Part shown: piece after piece, positions 34,191 to 42,899 of the stretch
How positions within the stretch are numbered: the first letter of the stretch is position 1
Layout of the letters: the number at the start of each line of letters is the position of its first letter
DNA from: Myxococcus guangdongensis
GTDB lineage: Bacteria; Myxococcota; Myxococcia; Myxococcales; Myxococcaceae
Direction: 5' to 3'
Length of the DNA stretch: 64,000 nt
NCBI RefSeq assembly: GCF_024198255.1
Contig: NZ_JAJVKW010000009.1
Coordinates: forward strand, 1-64,000
Translations under genes and position numbers: made by a program
Notes under the pieces: generated by a model
What the model was told of the DNA's origin: nothing
Databases searched by the model: none
The model's input: the letters and a program-made list of their open reading frames with translations, nothing else

Positions 34191-34201
34191 GGAGTTCTCC
34201 G

Positions 34202-35440
34202 TCACTGCCACCGGCGGAAGATCAACGAGGTGTTGATGCCACCGAAGGCGAAGTTGTTCGACATGACGACGTCGGCCTGGATTCTTCGGCCATTTCCCGT
34301 CACGTAGTCCAGTGGGGCGCAGCGAGGGTCCACCGACGCCGCGTCCAGGTGGAGCGTGGGGGCGAACCACTCCGCGCGCATCATCTCCACCGTCATCCAC
34401 GCCTCCAGCGCGCCGCAGGCGCCCAGCGTGTGTCCCATGTAGCTCTTGAGGGACGAGAGGGGCATCCGCTCGCCGAAGACCTGGTTCGTCGCCACGCTCT
34501 CCGCCACGTCGCCGGTGTCGGTGGCGGTGCCGTGGGCGTTGACGTAGGCCACCTGGCCCGGCTCCACGCCCGCGTCCTCCAGGGCCAGGCGCATCGCCAG
34601 GGCCATGGTCTCCGAGTGCGGCTGGGTGATGTGGCGCCCGTCGCTGTTGGTCCCGTAGCCGATGAGCTCCGCGTAGATGCGCGCGCCCCGGGCCCGCGCG
34701 TGCTCCAGCTCCTCCAGCACCAGCGTGCACGCGCCCTCGCCGAGCACCAGGCCGTCGCGCTGGGCGTGGAAGGGGCGGGGCGTCAGCTCCGGCGTGTCGT
34801 TGCTCTTGGTGCTGGTGGCGAACAGGGTGTCGAACACGGCGGCGCCGGTGGCATCCAGCTCCTCGGCGCCTCCGGCGAGCATGGCCACCTGCCGGCCCAT
34901 CTTGATGGCCTCGTACGCGTAGCCGATGCCCTGACTGCCGGACGTGCACGCGCTCGACGTGGTGATGATGCGGCCGGTGAGCCCGAAGAAGACGCCGATG
35001 TTGACGGCGGCCGTATGGGACATGGAGCGCACGTAGGACGTGGCGGTGATGCCCTCGGTGCTCTTGTTCATCAGCATCCGGCCGAAGTCGCCGATGCTCG
35101 GCGGCGAGCCGGTGGACGAGCCGTACGACACGCCCATCTTCCCGCTGGAGAGCAGCGCGTCGCCGAGGAGCCCCGCGTCGACGAGCGCCAGCTCACTGGC
35201 GCGCGTGGCCAGCAGCGCCACCCGGCCCATGCCGCGCATCGTCTTGCGCGAGTACGTCTGCGGCGGCAGCTCGAACGGCGCGGTGGGCGCGCCCACCTGG
35301 GTGTTGAGCCCCTCGTACTGCTTCCAGTCCTCGATGACCTGCACGGCATTGCGCAGCGACTTGAGCCGGGCCTCCACCTGCGGCCAGTCATGGCCCAGGG
35401 GGCTCAGCGCGCCCACGCCCGTGACGACGACCCGCTTCAT
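34202..35440 (-). CDS. Beta-ketoacyl-ACP synthase of the aryl polyene cluster (ApeR-like)
   Basis: 412 residues, full KAS II length. The Cys-His-His catalytic set is complete: Cys165 in SSACTSG, His303 in NAHGTATDTGD and His337 in SYMGHTLGACGALE, with the NNFAFGGINTSL end motif. It condenses malonyl-ACP with the growing chain in the cytoplasm. The start overlaps the ketoreductase stop by ATGA, so translation is coupled. Two intact ketosynthases in one APE cluster (the other at 36625-37803) match the ApeO/ApeR pair of the E. coli and Xenorhabdus systems. Which does initiation and which elongation cannot be told from sequence alone. Confidence 0.9.
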   Translation of the reverse strand: MKRVVVTGVGALSPLGHDWPQVEARLKSLRNAVQVIEDWKQYEGLNTQVGAPTAPFELPPQTYSRKTMRGMGRVALLATRASELALVDAGLLGDALLSSGKMGVSYGSSTGSPPSIGDFGRMLMNKSTEGITATSYVRSMSHTAAVNIGVFFGLTGRIITTSSACTSGSQGIGYAYEAIKMGRQVAMLAGGAEELDATGAAVFDTLFATSTKSNDTPELTPRPFHAQRDGLVLGEGACTLVLEELEHARARGARIYAELIGYGTNSDGRHITQPHSETMALAMRLALEDAGVEPGQVAYVNAHGTATDTGDVAESVATNQVFGERMPLSSLKSYMGHTLGACGALEAWMTVEMMRAEWFAPTLHLDAASVDPRCAPLDYVTGNGRRIQADVVMSNNFAFGGINTSLIFRRWQ

Positions 35441-36168
35441 CCCAGCAGCCCTCCATTCACGGAGATGACCTGCCGCGTGACGTACGCGGCGTCCTCGCTC
35501 ATCAGGAAGCTCACCGCGGCGGCGACCTCCTCGGGCTTGCCCAGCCGCTTCGCCGGAATCATCTTCAGCGCCTCCTCGACGATGTGCGGCTCCACCATCT
35601 CCGTGTCGATGAGCCCCGGCGCCACGCAGTTGACGGTGATGCCGCGGCTGGCCAGCTCCACCGCCAGCGCCTTCGTCGCGCCGATGATGCCCGCCTTCGC
35701 CGCGCTGTAGTTCACCTGGCCCCGGTTGCCCATGAGGCCGGACACGGAGGACAGCGTGACGATGCGCCCGGGCTTGCGCCTGCGCACCAGCGGCATGCTC
35801 AGCGGGTTGAGCACGTTGTAGAACGCGTCCAGGTTGGTGTGGATGACCGCGTCCCAGTCCTCCGCGGGCATGGCGGGGAAGGCGTTGTCCCGGGCGATGC
35901 CCGCGTTGCACACCACGCCGTAGTAGCAGCCGTGGGCCTCGATGTCCGCGAGCAGCACCTTCTCCGTGTCGGCGCGGTCGGCCACGTCGAAGCGCAGCAC
36001 CCGCGCCGCGCGGCCCAGCTCACGCACGCCCGCGGCGACCGCCTCCGCCTCCTCCACCTTGGAGCGACAGTGCACCACGACGTCGAACCCGTCCCGCGCC
36101 AGCCGCAGGGCAATCGCGCGGCCGATGCCCCGGCTGGAGCCCGTCACCAGTACCGTCTTCTCACTCAT
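35437..36168 (-). CDS. 3-ketoacyl-ACP reductase (FabG/ApeQ-like)
   Basis: 243 residues, a classical short-chain dehydrogenase. The NADPH-binding TGSSRGIGRAI is at 9-19, NAG at 88-90, and the active site is Ser140/141, Tyr154, Lys158 (SSVSGLMGNRGQVNYSAAKAG). It reduces the beta-keto group after each condensation. It overlaps the following ketosynthase by 4 bases and the preceding dehydratase by 8, so the KS-KR-DH-KS block is one coupled unit. Confidence 0.92.
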   Translation of the reverse strand: MSEKTVLVTGSSRGIGRAIALRLARDGFDVVVHCRSKVEEAEAVAAGVRELGRAARVLRFDVADRADTEKVLLADIEAHGCYYGVVCNAGIARDNAFPAMPAEDWDAVIHTNLDAFYNVLNPLSMPLVRRRKPGRIVTLSSVSGLMGNRGQVNYSAAKAGIIGATKALAVELASRGITVNCVAPGLIDTEMVEPHIVEEALKMIPAKRLGKPEEVAAAVSFLMSEDAAYVTRQVISVNGGLLG

Positions 36169-36625
36169 CCTTGCCCACCTTCGTCAGGTCCACCGAGGCC
36201 GGCGGCTGGAACACCGTCAGCGCCGCCGTGGCCACCGTCTCCCCGCCCACGCCCAGGGTGCAGTCGAACTGGCTCATGCCCTCGTCCGTCCAGAATTGTC
36301 GGCGGACCTCGATGCGCAGGTGCTCGCCCACCTTGAACGACGGACGGCTGCACTCGTACTTGCGCGTGCCCAGCAGGAAGCCCATCCGCTGGGGCTGTCC
36401 CTGCAGCCGCTGCCGCCAGCCCGCATAGGCGGCGATGGCCTGGGCCATGAACTCGATGCCCACCCAGCCGCCCACCTCGCCACCCTCCTGGAAGAGGCAG
36501 TCCTCGCGCAGCGTCACCTCGGCCACCAGGCCCTCCTCGTCGCCTTCCACCGCCCTGTCTATCAGCCGCATGCGGTCGGCGTGGGGGACAATCTCGGAGA
36601 TGTCGAAGGCAATGGGCGTGCGCAT
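36161..36625 (-). CDS. Hotdog-fold 3-hydroxyacyl-ACP dehydratase (ApeP-like)
   Basis: 154 residues. The FabZ-like hotdog has its His in IVPHADRMRLIDR and a following WVGIEFMAQAIAAYAGW helix, as in the ApeP type that forms the conjugated double bonds of the polyene. Its ATG shares a base with the TGA of the upstream ketosynthase (TGATG), and its end overlaps the ketoreductase by 8 bases. A second dehydratase domain is fused to the ligase at 46095-47789, which agrees with the two dehydratase types (ApeI, ApeP) of known systems. Confidence 0.85.
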   Translation of the reverse strand: MRTPIAFDISEIVPHADRMRLIDRAVEGDEEGLVAEVTLREDCLFQEGGEVGGWVGIEFMAQAIAAYAGWRQRLQGQPQRMGFLLGTRKYECSRPSFKVGEHLRIEVRRQFWTDEGMSQFDCTLGVGGETVATAALTVFQPPASVDLTKVGKDE

Positions 36626-37803
36626 CAGGCCGTCCCCAACAGAAGCGCGGCGTTGCTGCCGCCGAAGGCGAAGGAGTTGCTCAGGACATAGCGCGGAGGG
36701 CGCCCCAGCGTGGTCCCCGGCTTCACCAGCGCCAGCGCGGGCAGCTCCGGGTCCGCCTCGCCGTCCCACCAGTGGGGAGGAAGCCGCCCGTGCGCGTCGG
36801 TGAGCGTCAGCCAGCACAGGGCCGCCTCCAGCGCGCCCGCGGCCCCCAGCGTGTGGCCGGTGAGCGGCTTGGTGGAACTGCACGGCACGGCCTGTCCCAA
36901 CAGCGAGGCCACCGCGCGGCTCTCCATGGCGTCGTTCTGCGGCGTCGCCGTGCCGTGGAGGTTGACGTAGCCCACGTCGGAGGGCGTCACGCCCGCGCGC
37001 TCCATCGCGGTCCGCATGGCGATGAGGGCGCCCCGGCCACCGGGCTCGGGCGCGGAGAGGTGGTGGGCGTCCGAGGACTCGCCCCAGCCCGCGAGCCGCA
37101 CCGGCCCCGGCTCGCGCGTCATCAGGAACAGCGCGGCGCCTTCGCCGATGTTGATGCCCCGGCGGTGGACGCTCATCGGGTTGCAGCGCGCGTCGCTCAC
37201 CGAGTCGAGCGAGGCGAAGCCCGCGACGGTGAAGGCGCACAGCGCATCCGCGCCACCGGTGATGACCGCGTCCGCGATGCCCGAGCGCAAGAGCCGGGCC
37301 GCGGTGGCCAGGGCCTTGGCGCTGGACGAGCACGCGGTGGAGATGACGAACGAGGGCCCCTTCACGCCGAGCACGTGGTTGAGCGCCAGCGCGGGCGAGC
37401 CCAATTCTTGTTGTCGCACGTCGAAGTGCGCGGGCAGCTCGCCGGTGGCCGCGCGCGCCTTGATGGCGGCCTCGCTCTCGCCGATGCCGGAGGTGCTGGT
37501 GCCCAGGACGACGGCCACGCGCTCCGGCCCATGGCGTCGCAGGGCCTCGTCCACGGCGGGACGCACCTGCGCGAGCGCGGTGAGCAGGAGCGCGTTGTTG
37601 CGGCTTCGCAGCGGCACCGGCAGCGCGTCCGTGGACGCGAGCGGCGAGGTGACATGCCCCACGTGCAGCACGCGCGAGGCGAAGTCGGGGCTGGGGGCCA
37701 CGCCCGTCGGCTGGTCGCCGAAGAGGGCCTGGGCCACCTCGGCGGTGCCATGGCCCAGGGCGCACACCACGCCGAGGTGGTTGAGGAAGACGGGCGGCGT
37801 CAC
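36625..37803 (-). CDS. Beta-ketoacyl-ACP synthase of the aryl polyene cluster (ApeO-like)
   Basis: 392 residues, GTG start at 37803. Catalytic residues are Cys158 (STACSSSAKA), His283 (NLHGTATPQND) and His317 (KPLTGHTLGAAGALE), with SNSFAFGGSNAALL at the end. It is more divergent at the N-terminus (LNHLGVVCALG) than the 34202 gene. ApeO-type enzymes are the elongating KS and pair with a chain-length-factor-like ApeC; the candidate partner here is 49645-50376. Functional assignment within the pair is by analogy. Confidence 0.87.
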   Translation of the reverse strand: MTPPVFLNHLGVVCALGHGTAEVAQALFGDQPTGVAPSPDFASRVLHVGHVTSPLASTDALPVPLRSRNNALLLTALAQVRPAVDEALRRHGPERVAVVLGTSTSGIGESEAAIKARAATGELPAHFDVRQQELGSPALALNHVLGVKGPSFVISTACSSSAKALATAARLLRSGIADAVITGGADALCAFTVAGFASLDSVSDARCNPMSVHRRGINIGEGAALFLMTREPGPVRLAGWGESSDAHHLSAPEPGGRGALIAMRTAMERAGVTPSDVGYVNLHGTATPQNDAMESRAVASLLGQAVPCSSTKPLTGHTLGAAGALEAALCWLTLTDAHGRLPPHWWDGEADPELPALALVKPGTTLGRPPRYVLSNSFAFGGSNAALLLGTA

Positions 37804-37807
37804 GGGC

Positions 37808-38374
37808 TCATTCCTCCGTGGGTTGGGAGTCGATGGTCAGCCGGTAGTGTTCCGCTGCGTTGACCAGCTCCGCGCGGCCCTTCCAGCGGGGCTCTCCACC
37901 ATAGCGCACCGACAACCACTCCTTGTCTCCATACCGCAGGACCCGCTGACCCGGGGAATCCTCGAGCGTCCAGCCCTGGGGGAGCGCATCCCGCACCGCG
38001 GGGGCGGGCCAGTAGACGAACTGGATGTCGCGCAGCACCGTGCGCGACTGGAACTGCTCGGGCACCCGCGCGTCCCGCTGCTCCTCCAGTCGCTCGCCGT
38101 CCCATTCCATGGTGAAGACCCGCTGGCCGAGCGCGAAGCCGGCCAGGCGCAGCGCCGCCGGGTCGACCTCCAGCAGGGCCTCCAGCGAGCGCGGTCCACC
38201 CGGGTCCATCTGGTGGGCGAAGCTCAGCCGCTGCGTCAGGCTGACGGTGGCACCGAACGATGCAGGCGTCAGGGCGAGCGCGGGCAGGGCCACCTCCGGC
38301 GCGCCCCGGCGCGGAGCCGGGGTGACGCAGGAGGCGAGCCCCACCAGCGCGAGGAGGGCGATCAGGCCGCGCAC
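37808..38374 (-). CDS. DUF3261 lipoprotein of the aryl polyene cluster
   Basis: 188 residues from GTG 38374 (VRGLIALLALVGLASC), a start that overlaps the flavoprotein end by 13 bases and gives a lipobox with Cys at 16. The body is beta-rich (QRLSFAHQMDPGGPRSLEALLEVD is the hydrophobic start, then RVFTMEWDGERL and RDIQFVYWPAPAVRDAL), as in the DUF3261 family found with LolA-like and MMPL genes in APE clusters. It is probably an outer-membrane receiver or LolB-like partner in moving the pigment. That role is inference from context. Confidence 0.8.
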   Translation of the reverse strand: MRGLIALLALVGLASCVTPAPRRGAPEVALPALALTPASFGATVSLTQRLSFAHQMDPGGPRSLEALLEVDPAALRLAGFALGQRVFTMEWDGERLEEQRDARVPEQFQSRTVLRDIQFVYWPAPAVRDALPQGWTLEDSPGQRVLRYGDKEWLSVRYGGEPRWKGRAELVNAAEHYRLTIDSQPTEE

Positions 38375-39591
38375 AGCTTCTCGAGCACGCCGAGCCGGCG
38401 CTTGCTGTCGGCGACGAAGGGGTTCTCCTTGTCCCACGCGTAGCCGGCGAGGATGGCGGAGATCATCTTGCGCACCTCGGGCGAGGCGTTGGGGTGGAAG
38501 ATGACGGACTGGAAGCCGCCGGCGTACCAGGACTCGACGAAGGTTCGGAACGTGTCCACGCCGCCCTTGAGGGGCACCGCGTAGTCGGCCTCCCAGTTGA
38601 CCTTCTCACCCGCGAACTCCCGGGCGATGCACTTCGCCGCCAGGCTCGCGGACTTCACGGCGATGGTGACGCCCGAGGAGAAGACCGGGTCCAGGAACTC
38701 GCCCGCGTTGCCGAGCAGCGCGAAGCCGTTGCCCCACAGCGACTTCACGTTGGCCGCGTAGCCGGTGATGGCGCGCGCGGGCGTGTCCCAGACGGCGTCC
38801 TTCAAGAGCCCGGACAGCGAAGGGTCCTCGGAGACGATGGCCTTGAGCCGCTCGGTCTCCGTGCCCTTGTACTGCTCCAGGTACTCGCGCTTGGCCACCA
38901 CGCCCAGCGAGCAGCGCCCGTTGGAGAAGGGGATGGTCCAGTACCAGACGTGCACGTGCTGGGGGTGCACGGTGATGCGAATCTTGCTGCGGTCGAACGT
39001 GCCCGGGGCGACGCGGTCCTCCACGTGCGTGAAGAGCGCGCCGCGCACCGGGAAGTCCGACGGCGTCTCCAGCGACAGGAGGCGGGGCAGCACGCGGCCG
39101 AAGCCGCTGGCGTCGAGCAGGAAGCGGGCCTGGACGCGGTACGGCTCACCGTCGGGGCCGCGCGCCGTCAGCTCCGGCGTGGCGCCCGAGACGTCCACGG
39201 ACTCCACGGTGTGACGGAAGCGCAGCGTGGCGCCCATGCGCTGGGCGGCGAGCGCCAGCACGTGGTCGAAGTGCGCGCGCTGCACCTGGTACGTGGTGCC
39301 CCAGCCCTGGGAGGACTTCTCGCGGAAGTCGAAGTCCGTGTACTTGTCGCCGCGCACGAAGGCCGCGCCGTTCTTGTACTGGAAGCCCGCCTCCACGACG
39401 TCGCGGATCATCCCCGCTTCCTCGATGTACTGCATGCTCTGCGGCAACAGGCTCTCTCCGATGGAGAAGCGGGGGAAGTCCTCGCGCTCCAGGATCAACA
39501 CCTGCCGGCCTTGTTTGCGCAGGATGCCCGCTGCCACTGAACCCGACGGACCCGCCCCGATGATGACGACTTCCGTTTTTTCGATCTTCAC
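38362..39591 (-). CDS. FAD-dependent halogenase-like oxidoreductase of the aryl polyene cluster
   Basis: 409 residues from GTG 39591, which forms a GTGA overlap with the MMPL stop and has AAGGA six bases upstream. The Rossmann motif GAGPSGSVAAG is at 12-22, the GESLLP flavin loop at 45-50, a Lys at 73 in FQYKNGAAF (position of the halogenase Lys), and WYWTIP at 216-221, which fits the halogenase WxWxIP signature. Related enzymes in APE and xanthomonadin clusters are annotated tryptophan-halogenase-like, although most APEs carry no halogen. It could halogenate the aryl ring or polyene, or act as a plain flavin oxidoreductase. Confidence 0.85.
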   Translation of the reverse strand: MKIEKTEVVIIGAGPSGSVAAGILRKQGRQVLILEREDFPRFSIGESLLPQSMQYIEEAGMIRDVVEAGFQYKNGAAFVRGDKYTDFDFREKSSQGWGTTYQVQRAHFDHVLALAAQRMGATLRFRHTVESVDVSGATPELTARGPDGEPYRVQARFLLDASGFGRVLPRLLSLETPSDFPVRGALFTHVEDRVAPGTFDRSKIRITVHPQHVHVWYWTIPFSNGRCSLGVVAKREYLEQYKGTETERLKAIVSEDPSLSGLLKDAVWDTPARAITGYAANVKSLWGNGFALLGNAGEFLDPVFSSGVTIAVKSASLAAKCIAREFAGEKVNWEADYAVPLKGGVDTFRTFVESWYAGGFQSVIFHPNASPEVRKMISAILAGYAWDKENPFVADSKRRLGVLEKLCAA

Positions 39592-41885
39592 GACACGTCC
39601 TTGCCTGATGGCAGTCTGCAACAGGGCGTGAGCACCCAGATGGTGACTTCGCCCAACAGCATGGTGAGTCCGAAGGAGCGCAGCGCCGGTGTGGCGGAGA
39701 GCCCCAGGAGTCCGAAGGAGAGCAGGGTGCTCACGCCCGCCAGCGCCACCGCGAGCCAGGCGGAGTCATCCCCAGGGTGCTCCAGCATGAAGATGCCGTA
39801 GTCCACGCCCATGCCCAGCAGGAGCATGAGGCCGAGCACCGTGAAGAGCTGGAGCGGCTCGCCGGCCCAACCGAAGCAGGCCAGCGTCACCAGCGTCCCC
39901 AGCACCGTGGGCACCCACGCCCGCCACGCCTGCCGGCGGAAGCGCGCGACGAGGAGCAGCAGCACCGCGACATAGCCCAGCACGATGAGCCCGCCCATGA
40001 GCTCGCGGTAGCGCTCCAGCAGGCTCGAAATCTCGCGCGTCTTGTCCACCCAGCGCACGCCCTCCAGTCCCTGCGCGACGTCGGCCACGCGCGGCAGCAC
40101 GGACGGGTCATTGAGCCCGCGCAGCATGACGATGCTGAACTGGCTGTCGCCCAGCCTGCCCAACCACTGCGGGCGGATGGCCGCCGAGGCGGGGCTGGAG
40201 AGCAGCCGCTCGGGGGTGAGCACGTCGTCGGAGAAGCGGGCGCGCGTGGGGGCTTCTCCCGTGGCCTGGGCCACCGCGGACACCGCCTGGGCCTCCGCGC
40301 GCGCGCTCAGCTCCGCGTCCGCGCGCTGCCTCGCCGCGCTGGGCAGCCAGTCCGACACCGCGCGGTAGCCCGTGAGCACCTTCTGTGCGACGAGCGGGTC
40401 CAGCTTCGCCTTGAGCGCGGCCTCCCGCTCCAGCACCTGCTCCGAGTCGTCGCCGCCCACCAGGAAGAACTGGGCGGGGCTGGGCAGGCCGAGCAGGCGC
40501 CCCAGCTCGCGCTGGTCGGAGATGAGGTGCGCGGGCGCGTTCTGGAGCTGGCGCACGTCGTCGCGCGTGCCCAGCCGCCACAGGCCGCCGACGACGAACA
40601 GGCCGAGCGCCGCCGTCCCCACCCACCACGCGGGCGTGTGCGTGAAGCGCGGCCAGCGTGACAGCGACGCGGCGAAGCGGGTGGCGAAGGACGTCACCGG
40701 CAGCTCGCCCGTGTCCAGCAGGGGGAACCAGCACGCGACGGTGAGGAACGCGGCGACCAGGCCCGTGGCGGAGAAGAGCGCCATCTGCCGCAGGCCGGGG
40801 AAGGGGGCCACGCCCAGCGCCAGGTACGCCACCACGCTGGTGGCCAGCGCGAGCACCATGCCGGGCAGCAGGCCCCGCATCAGCGGCCAGCGCTCCGAGG
40901 GGGGCTTGCCCTGGCGCGCGGCGAAGTAGTGGAAGCCGTAGTCCTCCGCCACGCCCACCAGGCTGGAGCCGAACACCAGCGTGAGCAGGTGCACCCGCTC
41001 GAAGACGAGGGCCGTGACGCTCAACGCGACGGCGCACCCGAGCGCGAGCGACACGCCGACCAGGACGATGGGCCGCACCGAGCGGAAGGTGAGCCAGACG
41101 AGCAGCAGCACCGCCGCGAGCGAGCCGATGCCGATGGTGGACATCTCCGAGCTGGCCTGGGACGCGGCGGCCTCCGCGTACAGCGGCACGCCCGCGGACA
41201 CCATCCGGCTGCCGGGCACCTGCGCCTCCATGGCCGCGCGGGCCCGCGCCACCGCGGAGGTGATGTTCCCCTCGTCGCCCAGCGCGAACGCGGACACCTG
41301 GCTGTGCCACGCGAGCAGCACCCACTCACGTCCCTCGCCCGACAACCACAAGCGTCCATCGCGGGGGCGCGCGGTGCTCTCCGCCGCGCGCGCCGCCCAC
41401 CAGTCGGGCCACAGGCCCAGCGGGTCCGCCTCCCAGTCCGTCAGCCGGGGGCCCGCGGGCTGGTACAGCTTCATCAGGGCGGTGCCGCCCAACTCCTCCG
41501 GGCTCGCCTTCGACAGCCACTCGCGCTGCGAGGACGTCAAGAGCCTGTCGCGATAGGGCCGGTACAAATCCAGCGCCGTGTCCAGCGCGGAGGCATCCAG
41601 CGCGGAGGCCTTCAGCGGCGAGTCGTCGCGCGACAGCTCCGCCTTGACGACGTCCGCCGCGCGCTGGGCCGAGTCCCAGTCCTCCGCGCCCACCAGCATC
41701 ACCAGCTCACGGCCGGCCTGGTCGGCGAGCTTGCGCGTGGCGGCGCCGACCTCGGGGGCCTGCTCGTCCTCGGGCAACAGCGCCAGCACATCCGTGTCCA
41801 GGCGCGCCGAGCGCCAGAACCAGACCTGGTGCGCCCCCACGGAGAGGACCACCAGCAGCCACAGGATGGCGGCCTTATTTCGCAA
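39588..41885 (-). CDS. MMPL/RND-family exporter of the aryl polyene cluster
   Basis: 765 residues. A TTG start at 41885 overlaps the LolA-like gene by 11 bases. The topology is that of an RND half-transporter: one N-terminal helix, a periplasmic domain at about 30-230, then five or six helices (TIGIGSLAAVLLLVWLTF, PIVLVGVSLALGCAVALS, SLVGVAEDYGFHYFAARQG), a second periplasmic domain and a second helix set (GLMLLLGMGVDYGIFMLEHP). The GVAEDYG and GMGVDYG acidic segments are MMPL signatures linked to proton use. In APE clusters this protein is thought to move the lipid-linked pigment through the inner membrane. Confidence 0.88.
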   Translation of the reverse strand: MRNKAAILWLLVVLSVGAHQVWFWRSARLDTDVLALLPEDEQAPEVGAATRKLADQAGRELVMLVGAEDWDSAQRAADVVKAELSRDDSPLKASALDASALDTALDLYRPYRDRLLTSSQREWLSKASPEELGGTALMKLYQPAGPRLTDWEADPLGLWPDWWAARAAESTARPRDGRLWLSGEGREWVLLAWHSQVSAFALGDEGNITSAVARARAAMEAQVPGSRMVSAGVPLYAEAAASQASSEMSTIGIGSLAAVLLLVWLTFRSVRPIVLVGVSLALGCAVALSVTALVFERVHLLTLVFGSSLVGVAEDYGFHYFAARQGKPPSERWPLMRGLLPGMVLALATSVVAYLALGVAPFPGLRQMALFSATGLVAAFLTVACWFPLLDTGELPVTSFATRFAASLSRWPRFTHTPAWWVGTAALGLFVVGGLWRLGTRDDVRQLQNAPAHLISDQRELGRLLGLPSPAQFFLVGGDDSEQVLEREAALKAKLDPLVAQKVLTGYRAVSDWLPSAARQRADAELSARAEAQAVSAVAQATGEAPTRARFSDDVLTPERLLSSPASAAIRPQWLGRLGDSQFSIVMLRGLNDPSVLPRVADVAQGLEGVRWVDKTREISSLLERYRELMGGLIVLGYVAVLLLLVARFRRQAWRAWVPTVLGTLVTLACFGWAGEPLQLFTVLGLMLLLGMGVDYGIFMLEHPGDDSAWLAVALAGVSTLLSFGLLGLSATPALRSFGLTMLLGEVTIWVLTPCCRLPSGKDVS

Positions 41886-42483
41886 GGCGTCCGGCTTCCG
41901 CGTCGCTGGGAGGAGGCGTCTGGCTCAGCTTGTCGAACAGGATGACGCTCGAGTCTCCGCGAGCCTCCTCCAACTGCACGCGCCGCACGTACTTGTCGCC
42001 CTCCAGGTGGATGCTCCGGAACACGCGCTGCAGGCCGGTGTCCGTGGGCGTGAGCGTCAGCTTCCAGCCCTCCGCGCCCACCAGCTCACCGTCGACCTTG
42101 AAGCGCTTGGCGAGCGCCTTCACGTCGCCGGACAGGAGCGCGAACATCACCTCGTTCACCGCGGCGAGCCCCGGCTCCTTGCTCGCGTCCAGGTGGTACG
42201 CCGCCGCGCCCGTGCCCTGCTCGGCGCTCAGCGACTTGCGCGTCAGCGTGAGGGTGGAGGCGAAGGGCTGCTTCGTGTCCCACAGCACGCCCTGCTCGCG
42301 CGACAGGAGGAAGGCCCCGCGCGACACCAGCGGCTTCTTGAAGCCGGAGACCGTCTTCTTCTGCTCGAAGTCGCCGCGCAGGAGCGGCACGTCCGCGAGC
42401 CGCTCGCGGACCTGGGACACCACGTCACGGGCGCTCGCCGCCGCTCCCCAGAGCAGCGCCACGAGCAGGAGCACGCGCTTCAT
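41875..42483 (-). CDS. LolA-like periplasmic lipoprotein-carrier protein
   Basis: 202 residues. Signal peptide MKRVLLLVALLWGAAASA; the body (VPLLRGDFEQKKTVSGFKKPLVSRG, with the LolA-type FEQ-K pattern) continues with VLWDTKQPFASTLTLTRKSL. LolA folds carry acylated cargo across the periplasm. Here it should carry the pigment-lipid to the outer membrane, working with the MMPL exporter and DUF3261 lipoprotein. The ATG overlaps the thioesterase stop by 4 bases. Confidence 0.85.
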   Translation of the reverse strand: MKRVLLLVALLWGAAASARDVVSQVRERLADVPLLRGDFEQKKTVSGFKKPLVSRGAFLLSREQGVLWDTKQPFASTLTLTRKSLSAEQGTGAAAYHLDASKEPGLAAVNEVMFALLSGDVKALAKRFKVDGELVGAEGWKLTLTPTDTGLQRVFRSIHLEGDKYVRRVQLEEARGDSSVILFDKLSQTPPPSDAEAGRLAK

Positions 42484-42899
42484 TCGGGCTTCACCCCCAG
42501 CCGCTGCCAGAGCACCGGCGGACAGACGTACAGCATCTCCTGGGTGGCGATGGACACGGCGACCTGGATGGTGTGGGCCTGGTTCACCTTCTGGCCCGTG
42601 TCCGCGTCCCGCAGCAGGTAGTCGATGCGCAGCCGGTTCTCCCACTCGGTGATTTCGGCGCGAATCCTGAGCGCCTTCCCGTACGTCGCCGAGCGCACGT
42701 ACTTCAGCCGCATGTCCACCACGGGCCACGCGTAGCCGGACGCCCGCATCTGCGGGTAGTCGTAGTCGAACTTCGCCAGGAGCGCGCACCGCGCCAGCTC
42801 CAGGTACTTCACGTAGTGGCCATGCCAGACGACCTCCATCAGGTCGATGTCATGGAAGGGCGGCGTCAGCTCGATTTCGTGGCTGAGGTCAGGCTTCAT
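42480..42899 (-). CDS. Acyl-CoA/ACP thioesterase (YbgC/4HBT hotdog)
   Basis: 139 residues. The 4-hydroxybenzoyl-CoA thioesterase signature is present as FHDIDLMEVVWHGHYVKYLE, with the catalytic Asp in HDID. It corresponds to the ApeK-type thioesterase in other APE clusters and may release or proofread the polyene chain. It overlaps the ammonia-lyase end by 11 bases and the LolA-like start by 4. Confidence 0.85.
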   Translation of the reverse strand: MKPDLSHEIELTPPFHDIDLMEVVWHGHYVKYLELARCALLAKFDYDYPQMRASGYAWPVVDMRLKYVRSATYGKALRIRAEITEWENRLRIDYLLRDADTGQKVNQAHTIQVAVSIATQEMLYVCPPVLWQRLGVKPE

